Shown: piece after piece, positions 42,764 through 52,361 of the stretch
Numbering within the stretch: the first letter of the stretch is position 1
Layout: each line of letters opens with the position of its first letter
Origin: Pannonibacter indicus
GTDB taxonomy: Bacteria > Pseudomonadota > Alphaproteobacteria > Rhizobiales > Stappiaceae
DNA: 64,000 nucleotides
Direction of reading: 5' to 3'
NCBI RefSeq assembly: GCF_001418225.1
Contig: NZ_LIPT01000015.1
Span: forward strand, 1 to 64,000
The notes under the pieces: model-generated
The model's database searches: none
The model's input: the letters and a program-made list of their open reading frames with translations, nothing else
What the model was told of the DNA's origin: nothing
Program-made: the position numbers and the translations under genes

Positions 42764-45094
42764 TTATAGCGCTGGGCCTTGCGCTTCGAGCAGAGCCGTG
42801 GCTTCGTCAGCTGTCATGGGCATGCCGAGAAAGTAGCCTTGCGCCTCCGGGCAGCCAATTGCCCGCAGTGCCTCAACCTGTGATTCCCGTTCGACGCCTT
42901 CGGCGATGACCCGCAGCTTCAGCTTCTGCCCGAGTGTCACCACGGTCTCAGCGATCCCCCGGTCGCTTTCGTCCCTGTCAATGTGACGGACAAGGGCCTC
43001 GTCAATCTTGAGCCGGGAGACGGGGAAACGTCTCAGAGAAGCCAGGCTGGAGTGCCCTTTGCCGAAGTCGTCGATGGCGAGACCAACGCCCAGCGCGTGC
43101 AATTCGGCCATGACGGCCACCGCCCGCTCCACATTCTGCATCAGAACGCCTTCGGTGATTTCCAGCTCCAGAAGCCCCGGCAGCAAACCTGCCTGTTTCA
43201 GGGCGCCCATGACAGTCTGGGTCCAGTCCGGATCACTGAACTGCTGCGGCGCGATGTTGATGCTGATCTTAAAGCCGGAGAACCCCTGCTCCTGCCAGAG
43301 CCGCGCCTGCTCCACGGCCTGCCCCAGAACCACGTGGCCAAGTTCACAAATCAGCCCCGCCTCCTCCATCAGCGGCACGAAATAGCGCGGCATGATGAGG
43401 CCTTCGAAGGGATTTTCCCAGCGCACCAGCCCTTCGAAACCGGTAATCCGGTTTTCCATGAGATCGACCTGCGGCTGGTAATGCAAGATGAATTCATTGT
43501 TGCGCAGCGCACGGCGTATCCCTTCAAGCATCTGAAGCTTGCAGGAGGACGTCTGTCCTTCTTCCGGTGAGTAGAGGTGAAACGTATTGCGGCCAGCGCG
43601 TTTGGCCATATACATCGCCGTATCGGCACACTGGACCAGCGCGGCCGCCTCCGTCGCATCATCTGGATAGCAGGCAGCACCCATGCTGCCGGTGACGTGA
43701 AAAGACTGCCCGGCCAAATGCACCGGCAAAGACAGCTTTTCCCGCAGACCGCGCAGGAATCGGGGCAATTCCTCAGACGAGGCAATCGAACCCTCCAGGA
43801 TCAGCACAAACTCATCGCCGCCAAGGCGCAGCACCTTGCCACGGTCCTGGACCTCATCGCTCAGCCTTGCAGCAATGGACAGCAGAAGCCGGTCACCGGC
43901 GGCATGGCCGAGACTGTCATTGACGGTCTTGAAATTGTCGAGATCTACAAAGACCACCGCCACACGTTCATCCGGCAGGTGCACCCTGGCCAGCGCCGCG
44001 TCGATGAAGCTTTCCAGCTGGCTGCGGTTCGGCAGGCTGGTCAGCGGATCGTGGTGGGCGAGAAAGCGTATCTTCTCCTCGGCCCGCTTGCGTTCAATGG
44101 CAATGGCGGTGATCCGGGCCATATCGGCGATCAACCGGTCTTCCATGGGTCCCGGCATGCCCGGGGTCTGCTTGTAAATGGCGAATGTGCCGAGCACCCG
44201 GTTGTCCAGCGACATGATTGGTGTGGACCAGCAGCAGCGCAGCCCGAATTTCGTGGCAAGCGGGTGGAAGTCTGCCCAGAGCGGGTCGGCCTGAATGTCG
44301 GCAACCGTCACGGGTTTGCATGTGTAGGCCGCAGTGCCGCAGGAGCCGACGCTGGGGCCGATCTCGATACCATCAATCGCATCGCAATAGGCCTTCGGAA
44401 GACTCGGCGCCGCACCGTGGCGCAGATGGCGGCCATCCTCATCCAGAAGCAGGACGGAACAGATGGCACCGTCCAGTTGCCCCTCGATCAGACGGACCAT
44501 GCATTCCAGAATATCCGAGAGGGGGGCGCTGGAGGCAATCATCTCCAGCACATGCGCCTGGGCATCGCGCAGGCCATCGGCCTTGCGCCGCTCGGTGATG
44601 TCGCGGCAGACACCGAAGAGGCCAACGATGTTCCCGTCACCGTCCCGGAGAGGATATTTCGAGGACGCAAACCAGCGGCGGGCACCATTGGGTTGAATGA
44701 TGCATTCCTCCTTGTCGATCAAGGGAATGCCGGTGCGCAGAATCTGCCTCTCATCCCTGAAAAAGCCCAAGGCCACAGGCAAGGGATGCAGCTCGAGATC
44801 CGTCTTGCCGATCAGGCTGTCCGCCGACTCCAGCCCAAGATCGGCTGCAATGGCACGATTGGCGAGTACAAACCGGCAGCGGGTGTCCTTGACGAACAGG
44901 TAGTCAGCCACCTGATCAAACATGGTGCGCAGCCAGACATGCTCCTGCAGAAACTTTCCCCGTACCTGCAAGCCGGATTTTTGCATGGAACCTTCCTGCT
45001 CCGGCTGAGTTTCCAGCAAACCGGATATCTCTGCGTGGTCAGTACTGTCAAAATTACCACGCCCAGAAATCACAGGATTCCATTTGGAATTCAT
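42764..45094 (-). CDS. PAS-GAF-GGDEF-EAL cyclic-di-GMP signalling protein
   Basis: A 776-residue cytoplasmic protein; the start at 45094 (MNSKWNPVISG) is favoured by AGGGGAAG, although the frame opens 13 codons earlier. The order is PAS (about 50-175), GAF (about 185-335), GGDEF (about 340-510, intact LGGDEF at 425-429), EAL (about 520-775). The allosteric I-site RxxD before GGDEF is absent. In the EAL domain the first motif is EGL (554-556) and loop 6 reads DDFGKG instead of DDFGTG. The metal and general-base residues (E of ELEITE, DD, K of LKID, E of AEGVE) are all kept. It may make and degrade c-di-GMP; the net direction is unclear. Confidence 0.93.
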   Translation of the reverse strand: MNSKWNPVISGRGNFDSTDHAEISGLLETQPEQEGSMQKSGLQVRGKFLQEHVWLRTMFDQVADYLFVKDTRCRFVLANRAIAADLGLESADSLIGKTDLELHPLPVALGFFRDERQILRTGIPLIDKEECIIQPNGARRWFASSKYPLRDGDGNIVGLFGVCRDITERRKADGLRDAQAHVLEMIASSAPLSDILECMVRLIEGQLDGAICSVLLLDEDGRHLRHGAAPSLPKAYCDAIDGIEIGPSVGSCGTAAYTCKPVTVADIQADPLWADFHPLATKFGLRCCWSTPIMSLDNRVLGTFAIYKQTPGMPGPMEDRLIADMARITAIAIERKRAEEKIRFLAHHDPLTSLPNRSQLESFIDAALARVHLPDERVAVVFVDLDNFKTVNDSLGHAAGDRLLLSIAARLSDEVQDRGKVLRLGGDEFVLILEGSIASSEELPRFLRGLREKLSLPVHLAGQSFHVTGSMGAACYPDDATEAAALVQCADTAMYMAKRAGRNTFHLYSPEEGQTSSCKLQMLEGIRRALRNNEFILHYQPQVDLMENRITGFEGLVRWENPFEGLIMPRYFVPLMEEAGLICELGHVVLGQAVEQARLWQEQGFSGFKISINIAPQQFSDPDWTQTVMGALKQAGLLPGLLELEITEGVLMQNVERAVAVMAELHALGVGLAIDDFGKGHSSLASLRRFPVSRLKIDEALVRHIDRDESDRGIAETVVTLGQKLKLRVIAEGVERESQVEALRAIGCPEAQGYFLGMPMTADEATALLEAQGPAL

Positions 45095-45215
45095 AATACT
45101 TCCCCTGAGGAAATCCGCGCCATGCTTCAGCATGGTCGATAACCTACACTCATAAACTTAAATGAACCGCAAAACATCAACTTGGTGATGTCAATTTGTA
45201 TAAATTCAGACTTAA

Positions 45216-45315
45216 TACCAAGGCTTTGGATGCTGCCGCATCATGCCTTGAAATTGCTCATGCGCCGCACGGGCTTGACCGGCGCTCGATGAGCTTGACC
45301 CATCGGGCGCCGGTA
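45216..45315 (+). repeat. 100-bp structured intergenic repeat, copy 1
   Basis: An element bounded by TACC and GGTA that matches a second copy at 54262-54361 in 76 of 100 ungapped positions. Its 5' half folds as CAAGGC...GATGC-TGCC-GCATC...GCCTTG, followed by a conserved GCGCCG.ACGGGC. The 3' part is a 14-bp hairpin (ACCGGCGCTCGATG with CATCGGGCGCCGGT). It lies between the divergent GGDEF-EAL and cobC genes. I cannot match it to a named family. Confidence 0.78.
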
Positions 45316-45460
45316 AAAGTTCCGGAGCCGTGACAGGAGCCACTCAGACAAGGGCCGTGGGCGGCCGTCAGGGCAAAAAAACTTTTGCCGGGCGCTCCGA
45401 TCGGGTTATCTCCAGCTCACGAAGGCTCCACCGTCAGGGCCACAATCCAATCAAGAGAGC

Positions 45461-46483
45461 ATGATGAAACACGGCGGCGATCTGTTTCAGGCCATGGCAA
45501 CCTATGGCGGGGCGGAGGAAGACTGGCTGGACCTTTCCACCGGCATCAATCCGCATGCCTATCCGGTGCCTGCCAGCCTGCCCGCCTCCGCATGGACCCG
45601 TCTGCCCGCGCATGCCGCGCAGGAAAGCCTTCTGAAAGCAGCCCGTGCGGCCTATCAGGTGCCCGCGCATCTCGGCCTTGCCGCGGCGCCGGGCACGCAG
45701 GTGATCCTGCCGCATCTGCCGGCCCTTCTGCCGGAAGGCGGCGTCACGATCGCAGGCCCCACCTATTCCAGCCACTGCGATGCCTGGCGGGCGGCGGGGC
45801 GCAATGTGCAGGAAGTGACTGATATCTTCCATGCCGGAGCAGGCAGCCGGATTGCCCTCATCGTCAGCCCCAACAATCCCGATGGCCGCTGGCATGAACC
45901 GGAGGCGCTTCTGAACCTTGCCAGAGACATGCAGCGGCGCGGCGGCTTTCTGGTAGTGGATGAGGCCTTTGCCGACGTGGATCCGTCCCGCAGCCTGCTG
46001 CCGCATCTGGCGGATGAGCCGGTTCTGGTGTTGCGCTCCTTCGGTAAGTTCTTCGGTCTTGCGGGATTGCGCCTCGGCTTTCTGGCGGGACCGCAGAATG
46101 TGACGGATGCCCTTGCCCGGCGCCTCGAAAGCTGGTCCGTCAGCGGCCCGGCGCTGGAAGTCGGTACGCAGGCCCTGCGGGATCTGGACTGGCAGGCCGC
46201 CATGCGCAAGACGCTGGGGCAGGAAATGGCCGCACTTGAAGGCGTGCTGCGGGCCGCAGGCCTTGCGATCCATGGCGGCACTTCGCTTTACGTACTGACA
46301 GAGCATCCGGGTGCTGCCCGCCTGCATCAAGCGCTGGCGCGTCATCACATCTGGGTACGTGCCTTCGACTACGCTCCCAGTTGGCTGCGCTTTGGTCTGC
46401 CCGGCTCGCCGGAAGGCCTTGCCCGTCTGCGGCTGGCGCTCACCGAAACCATGGCATCACGCAAAGAGGCAACATCGTGCTGA
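45461..46483 (+). CDS. cobC: Threonine-phosphate decarboxylase
   Basis: A 340-residue fold-type I PLP enzyme of the CobC/CobD decarboxylase family; it makes (R)-1-aminopropan-2-ol phosphate for the lower axial arm of cobalamin. MKHGGDLFQAMATYGGAEED and WLDLSTGINPHAYP are the family N terminus. The PLP lysine is K196 in RSFGKFFGLAGLRLGF; SPNNPDGRW and VVDEAFADVDP complete the site. Two tandem ATGs lie at 45461 and 45464. It overlaps cobD by seven bases. No cobalamin riboswitch is visible upstream, unlike the other cob locus. Confidence 0.94.
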   Translation: MMKHGGDLFQAMATYGGAEEDWLDLSTGINPHAYPVPASLPASAWTRLPAHAAQESLLKAARAAYQVPAHLGLAAAPGTQVILPHLPALLPEGGVTIAGPTYSSHCDAWRAAGRNVQEVTDIFHAGAGSRIALIVSPNNPDGRWHEPEALLNLARDMQRRGGFLVVDEAFADVDPSRSLLPHLADEPVLVLRSFGKFFGLAGLRLGFLAGPQNVTDALARRLESWSVSGPALEVGTQALRDLDWQAAMRKTLGQEMAALEGVLRAAGLAIHGGTSLYVLTEHPGAARLHQALARHHIWVRAFDYAPSWLRFGLPGSPEGLARLRLALTETMASRKEATSC

Positions 46484-47451
46484 GTGACCCGCTGGCGCTC
46501 TGGCTGCTGCTGGGGGCCATAGCCCTTGATGCCGTCATTGGCGATCCGGACTGGCTGTGGCGGCGCCTGCCGCATCCGGTCGTGTGGATCGGCAAACTCA
46601 TCAACCTGCTGGACAGCAACCTCAACCGCGAAAGCTGGCCTGCTGCCTTGCGCCGTTTGGCAGGCCTCCTGACGCTTGTCCTGCTGGTGGCCGGGGGGAC
46701 GGGCACCGGTTTTCTGCTACAGGCAGGCCTTTCCGCCCTGCCCTATGGCGAGGCTGGGATCATTGTCATCGCCGCCGTGTTCCTCGCCCAGAACAGCCTC
46801 TACGTGCATGTGAAGGCCGTCGCCGATGGCTTGCGTAACGGGGGGCTGGCGGGCGGGCGCCGGGCCGTGTCGATGATCGTCGGGCGTGATCCGGAGCAGC
46901 TGGACGAGAGCGGTGTTTCGCGCGCCGCCATTGAATCCTGCGCCGAAAACTTCTCCGACGGCGTTGTGGCTCCCGTCTTCTGGTTCGCCATACTGGGCCT
47001 GCCGGGGCTTATCGCCTACAAGGCCGTCAACACCGCCGATTCCATGATCGGTCACAAGACCGCCCGGCATCAGGATTTCGGCTGGGCGTCCGCCCGTTTT
47101 GATGACCTGATCAACCTGCCTGCGTCCCGGCTTTCGGCCCTGTTCATTGCGTTCGCCGCACCTCTGGCCGGCGGCTCACCCTTGCGGTCCCTTGCCACGG
47201 TGCGCCGGGATGCCGGGCTGCACCGCTCCCCGAATGCCGGCTGGCCGGAGGCGGCGATGGCCGGGGCCCTTGGCGTCGCACTGGCGGGCCCGCGCGTCTA
47301 TGCCACCTACCGGGTGGAAGACCCTTTCATGAACCCGGACGGGAGCAAGGACGCAGGCGAGGCAGATATACGCCGCGCACTCAAGGTGCTGGCAGGGGCT
47401 TGCGCAATCGAGGCTTTGCTGGTTCTCATCATGGCTCTGGCATTATCCTGA
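46477..47451 (+). CDS. cobD: Adenosylcobinamide-phosphate synthase (CbiB/CobD)
   Basis: A 324-residue membrane protein that attaches the aminopropanol moiety to adenosylcobyric acid. The start is GTG at 46477 (LSDPLALWLLLGAIALDAVI), inside the end of cobC and preceded by AGAGG. Family motifs are GDPDWLWRRLPHPVVWIGKL, VSRAAIESCAENFSDGVVAP, NTADSMIGHKTARHQDFGWA and PNAGWPEAAMAGALGV. Four to five hydrophobic segments are present. It is translationally coupled to cobC. Confidence 0.95.
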   Translation: MLSDPLALWLLLGAIALDAVIGDPDWLWRRLPHPVVWIGKLINLLDSNLNRESWPAALRRLAGLLTLVLLVAGGTGTGFLLQAGLSALPYGEAGIIVIAAVFLAQNSLYVHVKAVADGLRNGGLAGGRRAVSMIVGRDPEQLDESGVSRAAIESCAENFSDGVVAPVFWFAILGLPGLIAYKAVNTADSMIGHKTARHQDFGWASARFDDLINLPASRLSALFIAFAAPLAGGSPLRSLATVRRDAGLHRSPNAGWPEAAMAGALGVALAGPRVYATYRVEDPFMNPDGSKDAGEADIRRALKVLAGACAIEALLVLIMALALS

Positions 47452-47487
47452 TGTCATGATCCATGAGAACACTGGCCGGACCGTGAG

Positions 47488-48096
47488 ATGATCCCGTTTT
47501 CCGCAGCTGCCGAGAATAACAAGACCCCCATCCTCGAAATCCTGAAAGACGCCTTTGCCGGGTCGAGCCGTGTGCTGGAAATTGCCAGCGGCACGGGCCA
47601 GCATGCGGTGCATTTCGCCAAGCACCTGCCGCATCTCGTCTGGCAGCCCAGCGATCTGCCCGAGCATCTGGCGGGCCTTGAACAGCGGATCGTTGAAACC
47701 GACCTCGACAACATCGGGGAACCGTTGGAGCTCGACGTGCTCGACCTGCCCTGGCCGACTCCGGACCGGGAGGCGGACGACGCTTTTGACGCCATTTATA
47801 CGTCGAACAGCCTGCACATCATCAGCTGGGAAGGCGTGGAAGCGTTCTTTGAAGGAGTTGGGGAAACGCTTGCCGATGGCGGCACTCTGGCGATCTATGG
47901 CGCCTTCAAATATGGCGGCGCCTTTACCACACCCAGCAACGAGGCCTTCGACCAGAGCCTGCGCAAGAAAGATCCGAAAAGCGGCCTTCGCGACTTTGAG
48001 CAGGTTGACGCCCTCGCCCGTGCCATCGGTCTGACACTGCTCGCCGACCATGCCATGCCTGCAAACAACCAGCTTCTGATCTACCGGCGGGGTTGA
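47488..48096 (+). CDS. DUF938 SAM-dependent methyltransferase-like protein
   Basis: A 202-residue DUF938 protein. FSAAAENNKTPILEILKDAF is the conserved N terminus, the SAM-binding motif I is VLEIASGTGQHAVHFAK (about residues 29-45), and YTSNSLHIISWEGVEAFF and IYGAFKYGGAFTTPSNEAFD are family signatures. The substrate is unknown. It follows cobD by 36 bases on the same strand but has no evident link to cobalamin synthesis. Confidence 0.88.
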   Translation: MIPFSAAAENNKTPILEILKDAFAGSSRVLEIASGTGQHAVHFAKHLPHLVWQPSDLPEHLAGLEQRIVETDLDNIGEPLELDVLDLPWPTPDREADDAFDAIYTSNSLHIISWEGVEAFFEGVGETLADGGTLAIYGAFKYGGAFTTPSNEAFDQSLRKKDPKSGLRDFEQVDALARAIGLTLLADHAMPANNQLLIYRRG

Positions 48097-48126
48097 GGGG
48101 CACAGCCCCTATCCCCACTCTGCATC

Positions 48127-48157
48127 GCCCCGGGCTCGCGCTGCGCTTGGCCGGGGT
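48127..48157. repeat. REP-like GC-rich hairpin between convergent genes
   Basis: GCCCCGG (48127-48133) faces CCGGGGT (48151-48157) around a loop of alternating GC (CTCGCGCTGCGCTTGG). This pattern is typical of short palindromic intergenic elements in alphaproteobacteria. It lies between the convergent DUF938 and pccB genes and may double as a terminator. Confidence 0.45.
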
Positions 48158-48210
48158 GACCCAGTGCCTGCAGCCAGAGGGCGAGCCCCATCGGAGCCCG
48201 CGCCTGTTTA

Positions 48211-49743
48211 TCAGAGCGGAATGTTGTCGTGCTTCTTCCAAGGCAGCTCTTCCTGCTTGGATCGCAGCAGGGCAAGGGCGCGGGAGACGCGCTTGCGGGT
48301 GGAATGCGGCATGATCACTTCATCGATATAGCCGCGCTCGGCCGCGACGAAGGGATTGGCGAAGCGATCCTCGTAGTCCTTGGTGCGCTTGGCGATCTTG
48401 TCCTTGTCGGACAATTCCGAGCGGTAGAGGATTTCGACCGCGCCCTTGGCGCCCATCACCGCGATTTCGGCGCTCGGCCAGGCATAGTTGATGTCGCCCC
48501 CAATGTGCTTGGAGCTCATCACGTCATAGGCGCCGCCATAAGCCTTGCGGGTGATCACCGTGACTTTCGGTACCGTTGCCTCGGCATAGGCAAACAGAAG
48601 CTTGGCGCCGTGCTTGATCAGCCCGCCATATTCCTGCGCCGTGCCCGGCAGGAAGCCCGGCACATCGACGAAGGTGACGACCGGAATGTTGAAGCAGTCG
48701 CAGAAGCGCACGAAACGGGCGGCCTTGCGGCTGGCGTCACTGTCCAGCACCCCCGCCAGCACCATCGGCTGGTTGGCGATGATGCCGACAGTACGCCCTT
48801 CGAGGCGGCCGAAGCCGGTAATGATGTTCTTCGCAAAGCCCGCCTGGATCTCGAAGAAATCCCCCTCGTCCAGCGTCTTCATCACAAGCTCCTTCATGTC
48901 GTAGGGCTTGTTCGGATTGTCCGGCACCAGCGTGTCGAGGCTCATGTCGATGCGGGAGGGATCGTCGTGGCAATCCACCTCCGGCACATCGGCCAGATTG
49001 TTCATAGGCAGGAAGTCGATGAGACGGCGCATTTCCAGAAGCGCCTCCACATCATTCTCGAAGGCGCCGTCCGCGATGGAGGACTTGGTGGTGTGGATGC
49101 TGGCACCGCCCAGTTCCTCTGAGGTCACCGTCTCGTTGGTCACGGTCTTCACCACATCCGGGCCGGTGACGAACATGTAGGACGTATCGCGCACCATGAA
49201 GATGAAGTCGGTCATGGCCGGGGAGTAAACGTCACCGCCCGCACAAGGGCCCATGATCAGCGAGATCTGCGGAATGACGCCGGAGGCGGTGACATTGCGC
49301 TGGAACACCTCGCCGTAACCGGCCAGCGCTGCCACGCCTTCCTGAATGCGCGCGCCGCCGGCATCGAACAGGCCGATGATGGGCGCGCGGTTCTTCAGGG
49401 CCATGTCCTGAATCTTGATGATTTTTTGGGCATGCGTCTCGGACAGGGAGCCGCCGAAGACCGTGAAGTCCTTGGAAAAAACATAGACGACACGGCCATT
49501 TACGGTGCCCCAACCGGTGACGACGCCATCGCCCGGGATATGCGCCTCGTCCATGCCGAAGTCCGTGCAGCGGTGCTGCTTGAACATGTCGAACTCCTCG
49601 AAGGACCCTTCGTCCAGCAGGATGTCGATCCGCTCGCGCGCCGTCAGCTTGCCGCGCCCGTGCTGGGCGTCGATGCGGCGCTGCCCGCCTCCCAGCCGCG
49701 CTGTCTCGCGCCGGTGCTCCAGTTCGGCCAGGATATCCTTCAT
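48211..49743 (-). CDS. pccB: Propionyl-CoA carboxylase beta subunit
   Basis: A 510-residue carboxyltransferase. The start at 49743 ([20 protein letters not shown]) is preferred to an ATG one codon earlier on AGAGG spacing and family alignment. The N-terminal domain has [20 protein letters not shown] and [20 protein letters not shown] (first acyl-CoA site). The C-terminal domain has [20 protein letters not shown] and [20 protein letters not shown] (carboxybiotin site). It pairs with PccA encoded at 11080-13092. The C-terminal [13 protein letters not shown] is characteristic of PccB. Confidence 0.96.
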   Translation of the reverse strand: MKDILAELEHRRETARLGGGQRRIDAQHGRGKLTARERIDILLDEGSFEEFDMFKQHRCTDFGMDEAHIPGDGVVTGWGTVNGRVVYVFSKDFTVFGGSLSETHAQKIIKIQDMALKNRAPIIGLFDAGGARIQEGVAALAGYGEVFQRNVTASGVIPQISLIMGPCAGGDVYSPAMTDFIFMVRDTSYMFVTGPDVVKTVTNETVTSEELGGASIHTTKSSIADGAFENDVEALLEMRRLIDFLPMNNLADVPEVDCHDDPSRIDMSLDTLVPDNPNKPYDMKELVMKTLDEGDFFEIQAGFAKNIITGFGRLEGRTVGIIANQPMVLAGVLDSDASRKAARFVRFCDCFNIPVVTFVDVPGFLPGTAQEYGGLIKHGAKLLFAYAEATVPKVTVITRKAYGGAYDVMSSKHIGGDINYAWPSAEIAVMGAKGAVEILYRSELSDKDKIAKRTKDYEDRFANPFVAAERGYIDEVIMPHSTRKRVSRALALLRSKQEELPWKKHDNIPL

Positions 49744-49950
49744 CATCCGCCTCTTCAGAAAAAAACATCTGCCGCAGGGTCTACCACGTCAGAGCCAAAG
49801 ACGAGAAGTCAGCACAAAGAAGGACCTTTGCCGTCAACACCGGGAACATTGCACAACTTCTAGGCACATGAGCGTGAAGATTGTTCTTTTGCAGCCTGCG
49901 CGGATTTGCCATGCTTGCCTAAATGAACAGCAATAACGGCGGGGTACGGA

Positions 49951-51375
49951 ATGGCGCCAGAGCGGGAGGTCTTCAATGAGATGCTGGGGGCAGACGGGCG
50001 GCCAAGGCCGGCCTACGCAAGACTGGCCGAATGGCTCGACAGCCAGCCGAAAAACTTCCTGACGCGCAAAAGCCGGGAAGCAGAAACAATCTTCAGACGC
50101 CTTGGCATCACCTTTGCCGTCTATGGCGCTCAGGAGGCAACGGAACGCCTCATCCCCTTCGACCCCATCCCGCGCATCATCTCCGCCGCCGAGTGGCGCC
50201 GCCTGTCGGCCGGCATCGAGCAGCGCGTGCGAGCCCTCAACGCCTTTCTGCATGACATCTACCACCGGCAGGAAATCATCCGCGCCGGGCGGCTGCCGGC
50301 CGAACTGATCCTGCAGAATGATGCCTTCCTGCCGGAAATGGTGGGCTTCACTCCGGCCCGGCGCGTCTATTCGCACATCATCGGCACCGATCTGGTGCGC
50401 GTTGGCGAGAATGACTTCTACGTCCTGGAAGACAACACGCGCACGCCCTCCGGCGTCTCCTACATGCTGGAGAACCGGGAAACCATGATGCGCATGTTCC
50501 CGGATCTGTTCCAGATGCACCGGGTGGCGGCAATCGAGCAATATCCGGATCTTCTGCGCCAGACGCTGGAAAGCGTTGCGCCCGACACGGCGCGCAATGA
50601 ACCAACGATCTGTATCCTGACGCCGGGCATCTACAACTCGGCCTATTTCGAGCACGCTTTCCTCGCCGACCAGATGGGCGTCGAGCTGGTGGAAGGGCGC
50701 GATCTTTTCGTCGACAATGGCAAGGTCTGGATGCGCACCACGCGCCAGCCCAAGCAGGTGGACGTGATCTACCGGCGCATTGACGATGCCTTCCTTGATC
50801 CCCTCACCTTCCGCCCGGATTCCATGCTGGGTGTGCCGGGGCTCTTCGATGCCTACCGGGCGGGCACGGTCACCATCTGCAACGCGCCGGGCACCGGCAT
50901 TGCCGATGACAAGGCCATCTATGCCTATGTGCCGGACATCATCGAGTTCTACACCGGCCAGAAGCCGATCCTGAACAACGTGCCGACCTGGAACTGCTCG
51001 CGGCCGGACGACTTTGCCTATGTGCTCGACAACCTCACCGATATCGTCGTCAAGGAAGTGCATGGCTCGGGCGGCTACGGCATGCTGATCGGCCCCACCG
51101 CGTCCAAGCGCGAAATTGCCGCCTTCCGGGAGATCCTGAAGGCCAATCCGAAGAACTATATCGCCCAGCCGACCCTGTCGCTGTCTGCCTGCCCCACCCA
51201 TGTGGCCTCCGGGGTTGCACCCCGCCACGTTGACCTGCGCCCCTATGTCCTGATCGGTGATCAGGTGCGGATCACCCCCGGCGGGCTGACCCGCGTGGCG
51301 CTGAAGAAGGGCTCCCTGGTCGTGAATTCGAGCCAGGGCGGCGGCACCAAGGATACCTGGGTTCTGGAGGACTGA
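49951..51375 (+). CDS. Circularly permuted ATP-grasp protein (DUF404/DUF407)
   Basis: A 474-residue protein of the circularly permuted ATP-grasp family. FNEMLGADGRPRPAYARLAE and RRLGITFAVYGAQEATERLI are the N terminus, FYVLEDNTRTPSGVSYMLEN carries an acidic metal-site segment, and VVKEVHGSGGYGMLIGPTAS is the permuted ATP-binding loop. It ends RVALKKGSLVVNSSQGGGTK. It starts a four-gene run with an alpha-E protein, a transglutaminase and Anbu. Comparative work on such neighbourhoods proposes a peptide-modification system; the substrate is unknown. Confidence 0.93.
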   Translation: MAPEREVFNEMLGADGRPRPAYARLAEWLDSQPKNFLTRKSREAETIFRRLGITFAVYGAQEATERLIPFDPIPRIISAAEWRRLSAGIEQRVRALNAFLHDIYHRQEIIRAGRLPAELILQNDAFLPEMVGFTPARRVYSHIIGTDLVRVGENDFYVLEDNTRTPSGVSYMLENRETMMRMFPDLFQMHRVAAIEQYPDLLRQTLESVAPDTARNEPTICILTPGIYNSAYFEHAFLADQMGVELVEGRDLFVDNGKVWMRTTRQPKQVDVIYRRIDDAFLDPLTFRPDSMLGVPGLFDAYRAGTVTICNAPGTGIADDKAIYAYVPDIIEFYTGQKPILNNVPTWNCSRPDDFAYVLDNLTDIVVKEVHGSGGYGMLIGPTASKREIAAFREILKANPKNYIAQPTLSLSACPTHVASGVAPRHVDLRPYVLIGDQVRITPGGLTRVALKKGSLVVNSSQGGGTKDTWVLED

Positions 51376-51380
51376 TCATC

Positions 51381-52325
51381 ATGCTCGGCCGCACAGCCGC
51401 CTCCCTTTTCTGGATGTCGCGCTACAAGGAGCGCTCCCACAACACCGCACGCCTGCTGGAAGCGGCATGGCGCACCGCCATGATCCCGCAACAGGGCATG
51501 AACGAGGCCGAAGACTGGCGCTCGGCGCTGGCAGGCTCGGGCTGCGAAGCGGCCTTCATGGAGAAATCCGGCGAGGTGACCTCGCGCGCGGTGACCAATT
51601 TCATGCTGTTCGACAAGGAGAACCCCTCCTCCGTGCGCAACAGCCTGGAGATGGCCCGCAACAATGCCCGCGCCGTGCGCACCGGCATCACGTCCGAACT
51701 CTGGGAGGCGATCAACACCACCTGGATCGAATTCAGCGACGTGAAGCCGCAGACGCTGACGCAGGACAAGCTGCCGGAGTTCCTCGCCTGGATTGGCCAG
51801 CGCGCCATGCTGTTCCGCGGGGCTCTGCTGGGCACGCTCCTGCGCGACGACGGTTATTCCTTCTCGCAGCTTGGCCATTTCGTCGAGCGGGCGGACCATA
51901 CGGCCCGGGTGCTGGATGCCAAATACTGGATCCTGCTGCCGGTGACCGACATGGCCGGCAAGGGGCACCATCACCAGTGGTCCTCGATCCTGCGCGTCAT
52001 GTCCGGCCTCAGAAGCTACCGCTTCGCTTTCCCCAATGCGGAGCTGAAGGCGGCGAATATCGCCGAGTTCCTGATCCTGCGCCGGGAAATGCCGCGCTCG
52101 CTGGCGCACAGCTACGACTGGCTTAACAGCACGATGAATGATCTGACCGCCTATTACGGCGAGCAGATGCCGAGCGCCCTTCTCGCAGGCACGATGCAGG
52201 AACAGCTCAGAACCGGGCACATGCGGGATATCTACAGCAAGGGCCTGCATGAGTTCCTGGTGGACTTCACCCTCCGGAACAACGCTTTCGCCGATCGGGT
52301 CGCCCGTGATTACAATTTCGCCTGA
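51381..52325 (+). CDS. Alpha-E domain-containing protein
   Basis: A 314-residue all-helical alpha-E protein, five bases after the ATP-grasp stop. TAASLFWMSRYKERSHNTAR and LGHFVERADHTARVLDAKYW are the two conserved repeats, and RAVTNFMLFDKENPSSVRNS is also typical. It is found almost exclusively next to circularly permuted ATP-grasp genes and is presumed to work with them. No catalytic role can be read from the sequence. Confidence 0.93.
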   Translation: MLGRTAASLFWMSRYKERSHNTARLLEAAWRTAMIPQQGMNEAEDWRSALAGSGCEAAFMEKSGEVTSRAVTNFMLFDKENPSSVRNSLEMARNNARAVRTGITSELWEAINTTWIEFSDVKPQTLTQDKLPEFLAWIGQRAMLFRGALLGTLLRDDGYSFSQLGHFVERADHTARVLDAKYWILLPVTDMAGKGHHHQWSSILRVMSGLRSYRFAFPNAELKAANIAEFLILRREMPRSLAHSYDWLNSTMNDLTAYYGEQMPSALLAGTMQEQLRTGHMRDIYSKGLHEFLVDFTLRNNAFADRVARDYNFA

Positions 52326-52361
52326 CCGAAGAAGAAGGCCGAAGCCAGGAGACAGCATCCG

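Noticed and set aside
45316-45460. A second cobalamin riboswitch before cobC
   Set aside because: GGAGCCACTCAGAC resembles part of the conserved core, but no B12 box, no GGGAAGG and no GCCACTG in order could be found.
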